A stretch of DNA of 8,996 nucleotides from JBASRP01 sp044866075 (GTDB taxonomy: Bacteria; Actinomycetota; AC-67). Of the stretch, positions 1 through 5,700 are shown in pieces. Position 1 is the stretch's first letter, and each line of letters begins with the position of its first letter. Under the pieces are notes generated by a model. It was not told where the DNA came from. It saw only the letters and a program-made list of their open reading frames with translations, and did not search any database. Location of the stretch: positions 1 through 8,996 of the forward strand of contig JBIOTQ010000092.1 of NCBI GenBank assembly GCA_044866075.1, in the 5' to 3' direction. The translations under genes and the position numbers were made by a program.

Positions 1-16
1 CCCCCCGCACATCAGG

Positions 17-1816
17 TCAGGCCGGACGTCGCCGGCGCCGCATGACGAGGGCGCCGGCGATCGCCGTCAGAGCCGCGATCGCCGCGGCAATGTAGATCCA
101 GCGGCTGCTGCGCTCATCCGGCGCGGGAGGGCGCGCGATCGGAGACTCGGTCGGCGCCTGCACGGTGAGAGCGACAGGCGTCGTGCGGATGCGATCGATG
201 CCGTCGTAGGCCTCGAGCGTGATCTCGTAGATCCCCGGCGCCAGATCCGGGGCTACGAAGGACATCGGGCCCGGCGACGCCGACGCGGTCGGCGCGACCG
301 GCCCTGCGGGCGGTAACGGCGACGCGCTGCTCGGCCTCGGCGAGACCGAGGCCGCCGCGTGCACCAACGTCAAGGTGTTGGGACCGGCGATCTGCGAGAC
401 CTCCGGCGTACGCACGACCTCCGTCCCCTCGCGCTTGACCGACATCGTCACGATTGCGGTGCCCGACAGCGTGTACGAAACGGCGATCGGTGCGGCCTGC
501 GGCACCGTCAAAGGACCGGCGGTGTCGATCGTCGCGGTCAAGACCGGCGTCAGCGATGGTCCGACCCCGCGCCGCACATCGAGGACGTCGCCGCCGCGCA
601 CTTCGAACCGATCACTGGGAGCCAGCGTACTGCCGGTCGCCGTCGCCGCCGTCGCGGAGCCCTCCACGCCGATCCGCACGAGCGTCGCGTCCTCCGCCAC
701 GAGCACGCGGATCGCTCCGGGCTCTTTCACCGTGCGCGGACGCAGCCCGGCGTAGAAGTACGCGAGGATGTCGGCCGCTCTGCGCCCCCGCTCCGCCAGC
801 GATTTCGCGCCGTACTGCGACATCCCGACGCCGTGCCCCCAGCCGCGCCCGCTCAAGACGACACCGTTGGCCGACGTCGCGAGGGAGAAGTCGATCGAGG
901 GAACCGTCTGCGGCAGTTTCGACCCGGACGCGGTCTGTGTCGGGTATCGATCGGGGAACACGCACGGGGCTTGATCGTTGAGATCGAACCGGAACGACGT
1001 CTTCTTCAGCGTGGCGCTGCGTCCGTCTCCGGAGACGCGCACGTCGGAACCGGAGACCCGCACCGACGCGATCGCCGTGCCCGCAGGCCAGTCGTTCGAT
1101 GCGCGCAGGATCGGGGCCAGGTCGCCGAACGGGACGCGAACCGACCAGCGCGCCAGAGGCGAGTCGTCGTCCTGCCCGTCCACACTAGAGAGGTACGGGA
1201 GCGGGGTGCCGCCGGGGAACGACCGCCGTGTCCGGCCCGGCGATGTCGAGTGATAGAAGGCCTGGATCGCCCGGTCGCGGTAGAGAAGCACCCGGCCCCG
1301 CGTCTCGGTCACCGCCTTGATCCACGCGTCGCCGAAAGCGCCCTGCTCGATACGCAAGCCTCCGTAGACCTGGCACTGATCGGTCGAGCAGATGTCGTAG
1401 CCGAGCGTCGCCGCGCTCGCGCGAGGATGCTCGAGCTGGTACAGGGCGTAGGAGCGCGCGGCGATCACTTGCGCCTTGAGCGTCTCGATCGGCCACGAGC
1501 GCGGGACCTCCGCGAGGCCGCGCAGGTACTCGTCGAAAGTGAGGTGGTCTATCAGAGCGACGCGACCGTCGGGTTGGCGCACGATCTCGAGCCGTCCCCG
1601 GTACCGGGCGCGCAGGTCCTTCTTGCGCTTCGCCTCGCACGTCACGTTCCTGTTCGGGTACACCGCTTGCACCCGGAAGGTCGACGAACCCGACGGCGTC
1701 AGGATGAGCCGCTCGGCCGTCTCCTGGGAGCGCGCGGGACGGGACGCGCCCGGAACGACGATCAGAGCGACGGCGAGAAGGGCCGGAATGAGCCCGCGAG
1801 CGACGGCGCGCGGCAT
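17..1816 (-). CDS. Secreted SpoIID/LytB-domain protein with C-terminal membrane anchor
   Basis: 599 aa. Residues 1-30 form a signal peptide (basic start, hydrophobic core, A-x-S region). The SpoIID/LytB domain spans about 45-360. It shows a YLRGLAEVPRSWP segment in which E103 matches the catalytic Glu of the family, then ETLKAQVIAARSYAL (111-125), QVYGG (149-153), FYHSTSPG (187-194) and the C-terminal GWGHGVGMSQYGA block (325-337). SpoIID-type proteins are lytic transglycosylases acting on peptidoglycan stripped of stem peptides. In non-sporulating actinobacteria the same domain occurs in envelope proteins of less certain role. Residues 365-555 hold a beta-rich region broken by a Ser/Pro/Ala-rich linker (489-521). 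A membrane segment (573-591) followed by RRRRRPA ends the protein, so the domains should face outward while tethered at the C terminus. No LPXTG motif is seen. The gene lies 41 nt after the 1858-2616 gene. The start lacks a Shine-Dalgarno but has TACCCT 8 nt upstream. The family assignment is firm; the substrate is inferred. Confidence 0.93.
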   Translation of the reverse strand: MPRAVARGLIPALLAVALIVVPGASRPARSQETAERLILTPSGSSTFRVQAVYPNRNVTCEAKRKKDLRARYRGRLEIVRQPDGRVALIDHLTFDEYLRGLAEVPRSWPIETLKAQVIAARSYALYQLEHPRASAATLGYDICSTDQCQVYGGLRIEQGAFGDAWIKAVTETRGRVLLYRDRAIQAFYHSTSPGRTRRSFPGGTPLPYLSSVDGQDDDSPLARWSVRVPFGDLAPILRASNDWPAGTAIASVRVSGSDVRVSGDGRSATLKKTSFRFDLNDQAPCVFPDRYPTQTASGSKLPQTVPSIDFSLATSANGVVLSGRGWGHGVGMSQYGAKSLAERGRRAADILAYFYAGLRPRTVKEPGAIRVLVAEDATLVRIGVEGSATAATATGSTLAPSDRFEVRGGDVLDVRRGVGPSLTPVLTATIDTAGPLTVPQAAPIAVSYTLSGTAIVTMSVKREGTEVVRTPEVSQIAGPNTLTLVHAAASVSPRPSSASPLPPAGPVAPTASASPGPMSFVAPDLAPGIYEITLEAYDGIDRIRTTPVALTVQAPTESPIARPPAPDERSSRWIYIAAAIAALTAIAGALVMRRRRRPA

Positions 1817-1824
1817 CGCGCCAA

Positions 1825-1830
1825 AGGGTA
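1825..1830 (-). promoter_or_regulatory. Candidate -10 box for leaderless start of the SpoIID/LytB gene
   Basis: On the minus strand TACCCT lies 8 nt before the ATG at 1816, and no GGAGG-like site lies between. This spacing would put the transcript start at or near the start codon. The match to TATAAT is moderate and no -35 is apparent, so read-through from the upstream gene remains possible. Confidence 0.4.
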
Positions 1831-1857
1831 GCGGAGGAGACCGGAGGTCGCGACGAC

Positions 1858-2616
1858 TTAGACGGTTGCTTCCGGAGCGGGCGCCGTGGTCTGCGTTGTC
1901 GACTCGGTGTTCGTCTGCGACTTCGACTCGGTCTCGGCCTTGGTCTTCGACTCGGTGTCGGTCTTAGTCCTCGACTCGGTCTCGGTCGTTTCTTCCGTCG
2001 CGACGTCGACGATCTCTTGCACCTGCTCGGCGGCCTTCTTCGCTTGCTCGCGCACGCTCGCCGGGACGTTCGGGTTTTCGAGGACCTTCTGCAGACTCCG
2101 GACAGACTCGAGCAGCGTCAGCCGCACCGCGCGGTCGGACGGCGTGAGGCTGGCCACGGCGTCGAGGATCGTCTCCTTCGCGTCGCCGACGATCTGCTGG
2201 AGCTTGACGGGATCGGAGAGGGTCCATGCGGCGTTGAGGCGGTCGGAGGCCCGCTGGACGGCCTCGATCCCTCGCGCCGTCGGAGCCGTGGGCCTATACG
2301 ACGGCGGTCCGAAGGCCGCGAAGGCACCCGATGCGAGCGCCAGAGCGGCGGCAACGCCGACGAGAGCGGCGCGGACGCGGGGCCGGCTGCGGACCGGCGC
2401 TTCCGGGGCCATCGCGCGTTCCATCCGCTTCCCCGCGCGCGCCAACGACCGGCGCTGCTCCTCGATCACCTCGGCCGCGGCGCGATAGTTGCGGTCGCGG
2501 ACCATGGCGTGCGCGTAGTTCAGCGTGAACTGAAGCTCCTCGTGCAGAGAGGCGATCGTCTCCTCGAGGGCGTAGAGCGCGGCGCGCCGGGGGCGCATCG
2601 CTAGCAGGCGTCCCAT
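1858..2616 (-). CDS. Single-pass membrane protein, DUF5667-like, with repetitive Thr/Glu/Ser tail
   Basis: 252 aa. Residues 8-70 are a charged helical N-terminal region, probably cytoplasmic. A basic stretch (76-82) precedes one membrane segment (about 83-103). Residues 110-207 are helical and outside, and 208-252 are a Thr/Glu/Ser/Lys-rich tail made of four octapeptide repeats (213-244). The order of basic helical region, one TM segment, then an A-R-A-W-type helical region resembles actinobacterial DUF5667 proteins, which have no established function; I assign it by resemblance only. It precedes the SpoIID/LytB gene by 41 nt on the same strand, so the two may be co-transcribed and work at the envelope. 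ATG at 2616 has GGAGG only 3 nt upstream, rather tight, but also TAGTTT 9 nt and TAGACA 32 nt upstream, a good promoter for a leaderless or nearly leaderless message. A second ATG at 2598 is the alternative start. The protein is clearly real; its job is unknown. Confidence 0.8.
   Translation of the reverse strand: MGRLLAMRPRRAALYALEETIASLHEELQFTLNYAHAMVRDRNYRAAAEVIEEQRRSLARAGKRMERAMAPEAPVRSRPRVRAALVGVAAALALASGAFAAFGPPSYRPTAPTARGIEAVQRASDRLNAAWTLSDPVKLQQIVGDAKETILDAVASLTPSDRAVRLTLLESVRSLQKVLENPNVPASVREQAKKAAEQVQEIVDVATEETTETESRTKTDTESKTKAETESKSQTNTESTTQTTAPAPEATV
1885..1980 (-). repeat. Four-copy 24-bp in-frame tandem repeat (octapeptide repeat)
   Basis: Four consecutive 24-bp units start at 1885, 1909, 1933 and 1957 on the plus strand. 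Each ends in TCGACTCGGT; the rest varies. On the coding (minus) strand they encode the octapeptides TESRTKTD, TESKTKAE, TESKSQTN and TESTTQTT, residues 213-244 of the membrane protein. The units stay in frame and are most alike at the TES codons. A tail of this kind is likely disordered, and the Thr/Ser richness would permit glycosylation, though nothing in the sequence shows that. Confidence 0.9.
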
Positions 2617-2625
2617 TTGCCTCCG

Positions 2626-2654
2626 AAACTATGTCTTTGAGCGAGTCTTGTCTA
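2626..2654 (-). promoter_or_regulatory. Candidate promoter of the DUF5667-like gene
   Basis: Reading the minus strand, TAGACA (2649-2654) and TAGTTT (2626-2631) are separated by 17 bp, the usual sigma-70-type spacing. The -10 ends 9 nt before the ATG at 2616. A GGAGG lies inside the gap between -10 and ATG; it would be barely transcribed if transcription starts at the usual distance, so it may be fortuitous. Confidence 0.5.
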
Positions 2655-2667
2655 GTTAGGATTCGCC

Positions 2668-2695
2668 GCCGGATGGAGGAAACCTTCCCTCCGGC
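2668..2695. promoter_or_regulatory. Imperfect palindrome in divergent intergenic region, possible operator
   Basis: Arms 2668-2679 and 2684-2695 pair around the tetraloop AAAC. The outer six bases (GCCGGA/TCCGGC) are perfect; of the inner six, four pair, one is G-T and one is a mismatch (2674/2689). It lies between the -35 of the minus-strand gene starting at 2616 and the -10 of the plus-strand gene starting at 2747, where a shared operator would be expected. No T-run follows on either strand, so it does not look like a terminator. The regulator is unknown. Confidence 0.4.
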
Positions 2696-2732
2696 AAACC
2701 AGACCAAGCAGTCGGATGTCACACGTGTCCAC

Positions 2733-2738
2733 TAGCGT
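2733..2738 (+). promoter_or_regulatory. Candidate -10 box for leaderless start at 2747
   Basis: TAGCGT lies 8 nt before the GTG at 2747, with no Shine-Dalgarno between. This favours the GTG over the in-frame ATG at 2756. No convincing -35 is seen. Confidence 0.35.
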
Positions 2739-2746
2739 GGTTCTCG

Positions 2747-3082
2747 GTGGCCGACATGTCCAACGAGCAGGGAGAACGCGCGGCTGACGCCGAAGCGAGG
2801 CGCCTCGCCGGAGAGGCCGCTGTCGTCATCGATCCGCGCCTGGCCGACCTTTGGCAGATGGTATGGGCGCGGTCCGGGCAGGCAGAGGAAGCGTCCGTTC
2901 CGCTCACGACGCTGGCGGCATCGCTGCGCCTCGCGTACGCGCTCGGCTACACCGACGCGCTCAGCGAAGACCGGTTGGGCTCCCTGTACGCGGAACTCGG
3001 CCTGAGAGGCCGGGTCAGCCGGTCGCGGTCAGGGAGCCGCCCTCGTCGCGGGAAAGCTGCGCCCGGCAATTCGGACAGGTGA
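2747..3082 (+). CDS. Small helical protein of unknown function
   Basis: 111 aa; I do not recognise the family. Residues 5-25 are acidic and basic helix-like (GERAADAEARRLAGEAA). Residues 29-88 look like a compact helical domain with conserved-looking hydrophobic spacing (DPRLADLWQMVW, then LTTLAASLRLAYALGYTDALSED). There is no signal peptide, membrane segment or Cys pair, so it is probably cytosolic. Codons carry G/C at third positions through about residue 88. The last 23 residues are Arg/Ser/Gly-rich and lie antisense to the end of the convergent zinc-ribbon gene, overlapping it by 68 bp, so the tail may be little constrained. GTG at 2747 is chosen because of the -10-like box 8 nt upstream; ATG at 2756 is the alternative and would lose three residues. 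The region from 30 to 88 could be a regulatory or partner-binding domain, but nothing seen shows this. Confidence 0.65.
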   Translation: MADMSNEQGERAADAEARRLAGEAAVVIDPRLADLWQMVWARSGQAEEASVPLTTLAASLRLAYALGYTDALSEDRLGSLYAELGLRGRVSRSRSGSRPRRGKAAPGNSDR

Positions 3083-3350
3083 CCTGCTCGACCTCACCCA
3101 TCGCGAAGCGGAAGCCGCAGGACGGGCAGGTGGCCCACTTGATGTCCGCCGGCGGGGCGTTCGAGGGCGGCATCGGCGCGCCACCCGGGACCGTCAAGCC
3201 GGATCCCGCCGGCCGCCCGCCGATCGAATAGGGGTCCGCGCCGGCCGCGCCGCTCCGGGCGACGTTGCGCGTCCCGCAGGCAGGGCAGACGAACTCGCCG
3301 GGGCCCGAGATCTCGAGCTCCGCGCGGCAGCGTCCGCACCGAACGAGCAT
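3015..3350 (-). CDS. Small protein with two zinc ribbons
   Basis: 111 aa from ATG 3350. The first ribbon has C5/C8 and C22/C25 (RCGRC and CPACG); the second has C75/C78 and C92/C95 (CPSCG and CPNC). A Gly/Pro/Ala-rich flexible linker (32-70) joins them. Each ribbon has the CxxC-x13-16-CxxC pattern of structural zinc ribbons. No catalytic domain is present, so it may act as an adaptor or nucleic-acid/protein-binding module. An upstream GTG at 3422 would add 24 residues, but ATG 3350 places the first CxxC right after the start, as is usual in such proteins, and has TAGCAT 8 nt upstream. The 3' end overlaps the convergent 2747-3082 gene by 68 bp. The gene is divergent from another paired-CxxC protein (3441-3668). 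Zinc binding is a firm prediction; the role is unknown. Confidence 0.8.
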   Translation of the reverse strand: MLVRCGRCRAELEISGPGEFVCPACGTRNVARSGAAGADPYSIGGRPAGSGLTVPGGAPMPPSNAPPADIKWATCPSCGFRFAMGEVEQVTCPNCRAQLSRDEGGSLTATG

Positions 3351-3358
3351 CGCGGCCA

Positions 3359-3364
3359 ATGCTA
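3359..3364 (-). promoter_or_regulatory. Candidate -10 box for leaderless start at 3350
   Basis: Minus-strand TAGCAT ends 8 nt before the ATG at 3350. No Shine-Dalgarno is present and no -35 is recognised. Confidence 0.45.
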
Positions 3365-3440
3365 CCGAAGCCCACAGGGTGCCTTCGTCGCGAAGCCGGA
3401 CGAACCGCCCGTCCTCGAGCACGCTGCGCGTTCAAGCTGC

Positions 3441-3668
3441 GTGCGTCTCTTCCCGAGAACCACTGTGGTGAACGCCGACCCGGCCTACCTCCAGTCGCCG
3501 CGCGTATGTGAGTCGTGCGGCTCCGACTCGCTCACCCACGGCCGCCTCTCCGCGTCCGAGCTCGACCGGGTCGAGATGTTTGCGTGCGACGAGTGCGGCG
3601 ACTTCTGGTTCGAGCGACACGGCGCCCGGCTCACCGCGGACGCCTTGCGACGTCTCGGTCTTATCTAA
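3441..3668 (+). CDS. Small zinc-binding protein, paired CxxC
   Basis: 75 aa from GTG 3441. Two CxxC pairs, C23/C26 (VCESCGS) and C49/C52 (ACDECGD), fit one zinc ribbon, followed by aromatic FWFERHG and a C-terminal helix (TADALRRLGLI). The length and cysteine spacing suit a single structural zinc site; no enzyme domain is present. In-frame GTG codons at 3465 and 3468 are alternative starts (67 and 66 aa) and would remove only the poorly structured leader. None of the three has a visible Shine-Dalgarno or TAnnnT box, so the start is undecided. The gene is divergent from the double zinc-ribbon gene and lies 65 nt before the CinA-like gene on the same strand, with which it could be co-transcribed. 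Its function is not recognised. Confidence 0.7.
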   Translation: MRLFPRTTVVNADPAYLQSPRVCESCGSDSLTHGRLSASELDRVEMFACDECGDFWFERHGARLTADALRRLGLI

Positions 3669-3717
3669 CCGCTCGCACCGACCCTCACCCGGCCTCCTCG
3701 GCTCCTTACCCACCCTC

Positions 3718-3723
3718 TAGGAT
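3718..3723 (+). promoter_or_regulatory. Candidate -10 box upstream of CinA-like gene
   Basis: TAGGAT ends 10 nt before the ATG at 3734. It overlaps the in-frame upstream ATG at 3722, so if this is the -10 element, translation cannot begin at 3722. No -35 is recognised. Confidence 0.4.
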
Positions 3724-3733
3724 GAGCGGCGCG

Positions 3734-4540
3734 ATGGATGCCGCGATCGTGATCGTCGGAGACGAGATCCTCGCCGGGCACGTCCGTGACGCGAACACCC
3801 ATTTCATCGCCGGCCGTCTCGCGGCGCTCGGGCACGTGCTGCGACGGGTCGTCGTCGTTCCGGATCAGCCCGGCGATATCTCCACCATGCTGGCCGCCGA
3901 GCTCGCCGAGAAACGGGACATCGTCTTCGTCTGCGGCGGCCTCGGTCCGACCCACGACGACCGGACAATGGAGGGGGTCGCGCAGGCCCTCGGGCGCCGG
4001 CTGGCCGCCAACGCATCGCTCGCCGAACGCATCCAGATGATTGCGACGCACGTGAAGAACCAGAACTTCTCCGGCGACCCGCTCGGCGTCGCGACGCTCG
4101 AGAAGATGGCGCTCGCGCCCGAGGGAGCCGAAGCGCTCGCATCCTCGGCGTGGTTCATCCCGGCGGTGTGGCTGCGCGAGGACGCCACGACGATCGTGAT
4201 CCTGCCGGGGCCGCCGCGCGAGCTCGAGGTCGTCTTCCGCGACGCCGTCGAGCCGATGTTCCTCGCGGACTCCGGGACCGTGTTGTGGCGCGACGAGATC
4301 GAGCATCCGTTTCCCGAGTCCGCTCTCGCGACCGCGCTCATAGAGCTCGAACGCGAGTTCCCGGCGGTCCAGATCGGCTCGTACCCGCTCGAGGACCGTG
4401 TGCTGATCCGTCTGGCCGGCGACGAGGAAGAGGTCCGCCAGGTATCCCGGCGTGTCCGCGATGCGATCGATCGCCTGGCTGCGTCGGACGACGGGAAGAA
4501 GCTGATGCAGTATCTAACGTCGCGGCGGCGCGAGGACTGA
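3734..4540 (+). CDS. CinA N-terminal / molybdopterin-binding-type protein, stand-alone
   Basis: 268 aa. The MoaB/Mog-type fold is marked by VGDEILAG (8-15), D19/N21, VPD (42-44), CGGLGPTHDD (67-76) with the conserved loop G-G-L-G-P-T, and the PGPPREL block (158-164). A C-terminal region with SYP (216-218) resembles that of CinA and the FAD-synthase N-terminal domain. ATG 3734 is chosen because MDAAIVIVGDEIL matches the usual CinA N terminus residue for residue and a -10-like box lies 10 nt upstream; an in-frame ATG at 3722 would add four residues. Full-length CinA is above 400 aa and carries a C-terminal NMN deamidase domain, which is absent here. Related stand-alone COG1058 proteins have been assigned nucleotide pyrophosphatase activity (ADP-ribose, FAD); whether this one does is inference. 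It is cytosolic, with no signal peptide. Its TGA directly abuts the stop of the convergent peptidase gene. Confidence 0.9.
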   Translation: MDAAIVIVGDEILAGHVRDANTHFIAGRLAALGHVLRRVVVVPDQPGDISTMLAAELAEKRDIVFVCGGLGPTHDDRTMEGVAQALGRRLAANASLAERIQMIATHVKNQNFSGDPLGVATLEKMALAPEGAEALASSAWFIPAVWLREDATTIVILPGPPRELEVVFRDAVEPMFLADSGTVLWRDEIEHPFPESALATALIELEREFPAVQIGSYPLEDRVLIRLAGDEEEVRQVSRRVRDAIDRLAASDDGKKLMQYLTSRRRED

Positions 4541-5665
4541 TCAGGACGGCTTCACGAACCGCACGAACTCGAAGTGCATGCCGTCGGGGACGAGCCAGCG
4601 GCCGCCCCACGTGAAGCCCCAGCGCTCCATCACTTCGACGAGCCGCGGATCCTGCCTGGGTGTCTCGCCGTAGCGGTTCGCGCCGGCGTTGATGTCGACC
4701 GCGATCCCATGCGCGTGACGCGATAGCGCGTACGAGTTACCCACCTGCATCCGGGGCGACCAGCACCCGTCGCCGGTGCGGACGAGACCGGCCAGGCCGC
4801 GCGCCTGGAGCTCGTGCATCGCGCCCACGAGTTGAGGCAACAGCAGCCGATTGCATTTGAGGATGCCCAGAAGAGGGATGTCGGTCTCCACGATGTTCGC
4901 GTCCACCCACGCCTTGTCGATCGCGACGAACAATCCCGTGCGCGGCTTGAAGGTGAACTCACCGAATGTTTCCTTGATCTCCGCGAACGAGAGGATGGGG
5001 CCTTCCATTGGATCGGGCACCATCTGGTCGCCGGTATGGATGCGGGCCAGCACGCCCTCCGTCATCGCTTTCATGCTCGTGAGAGCTTGTTCGGCGTGGT
5101 CGCCCTCGACGGAAGTGACGAGCGCGCGCGGTGCCGTCAGCCCGAGGCCGGCGGCGTGGGCGAGCGGGATGATCAGCTCGCGGCCGCGCGCTGCGTCCTC
5201 ACCGACGACCGCGCCGATCGGGAAGGTGCGGCGCACACCCGCGGCCTCGATCCTGATCTTCGATCCCGCCTTCATCCCGCGGATCGCGGCGGCCTTCTCC
5301 GAGAGAGCGGCCTTTCCCGCGGCGAGCGCCACCGAGAGTGCGTCGGTCCCTTTCGTCGGCGGATCCATGGCCGCGATCGATAGCGGCAGCACCCCGCCCC
5401 GGCGTCGCTTGGGCAGAGGCTTCGTGGCGTCGATCACCGCGACGAGGTTCACCATGCCGACCGTGACACGCGAGACCCATCGCACGCCTTCGATCGTCGC
5501 GACGCGGGCGTCGAGCCCCGCCGGAAGATCGCGCGACGACCAGATCACCATCGGGACCGGTGCTTTCGGCGGGGCAGCCTTCTCGAACGTGGACGGCGTG
5601 CAGCCCGCCGCGAGCGCGAACGCGCACAGGAGCGACACCAACGCACGGCGCATGGAGGGGTTCAT
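4541..5665 (-). CDS. Lipoprotein D-alanyl-D-alanine carboxypeptidase (M15 family) with extra N-terminal domain
   Basis: 374 aa. A signal peptide ends in the lipobox LAAGC (C22 lipidated), so the protein is anchored outside the membrane. Residues 255-370 form an M15 (VanY/VanX-like) zinc peptidase: SRHAHGIAVDIN supplies the S-x-H-x-x-G-x-A-x-D motif with H317 and D324, and DGMHFEF supplies H364 with an acidic residue nearby. These enzymes trim peptide stems of peptidoglycan. Residues 36-210 are not M15. The MKAGSKIRI-x-AAGVRRTFPIGAVV stretch and the following ALVTSVEGDHAEQAL segment resemble, by eye, the extracytoplasmic domain of MacB/FtsX-type permeases; this is my inference. ATG 5665 (MNPSMRR) gives a proper n-region; ATG 5653 is possible. 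The ribosome site is weak. The gene starts 35 nt after the GH38 stop on the same strand, suggesting an operon. The open frame runs far upstream, but that part is antisense or out-of-frame to GH38 and was dropped. Confidence 0.88.
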   Translation of the reverse strand: MNPSMRRALVSLLCAFALAAGCTPSTFEKAAPPKAPVPMVIWSSRDLPAGLDARVATIEGVRWVSRVTVGMVNLVAVIDATKPLPKRRRGGVLPLSIAAMDPPTKGTDALSVALAAGKAALSEKAAAIRGMKAGSKIRIEAAGVRRTFPIGAVVGEDAARGRELIIPLAHAAGLGLTAPRALVTSVEGDHAEQALTSMKAMTEGVLARIHTGDQMVPDPMEGPILSFAEIKETFGEFTFKPRTGLFVAIDKAWVDANIVETDIPLLGILKCNRLLLPQLVGAMHELQARGLAGLVRTGDGCWSPRMQVGNSYALSRHAHGIAVDINAGANRYGETPRQDPRLVEVMERWGFTWGGRWLVPDGMHFEFVRFVKPS

Positions 5666-5700
5666 TGTGCCAGCCGGTCGCTCGGGTCGGTTGAAGGCCG

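Noticed and set aside
359..1831. 490-aa open frame on the plus strand over the SpoIID gene
   Set aside because: It is antisense to a gene with clear family motifs, is very Arg/Gly-rich, and shows no domain; it is a product of high GC on the opposite strand.
1886..2488. 200-aa plus-strand frame with repeated D-S-V-S motifs
   Set aside because: The repeats are the antisense reading of the 24-bp tandem repeat of the membrane protein; no start signal or domain.
2668..2695. Palindrome as a rho-independent terminator
   Set aside because: No T-run follows on either strand, and it lies upstream of two divergent genes where no transcript should end.
3351..3422. 24-codon upstream extension of the double zinc-ribbon gene from GTG 3422
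   Set aside because: No start signal precedes GTG 3422, whereas ATG 3350 has a TAGCAT box 8 nt upstream and begins directly before the first CxxC.
3515..3733. N-terminal extension of the CinA-like frame
   Set aside because: It overlaps the zinc-binding gene 3441-3668 in another phase, is Arg/Pro-rich, and the family N terminus aligns at 3734.
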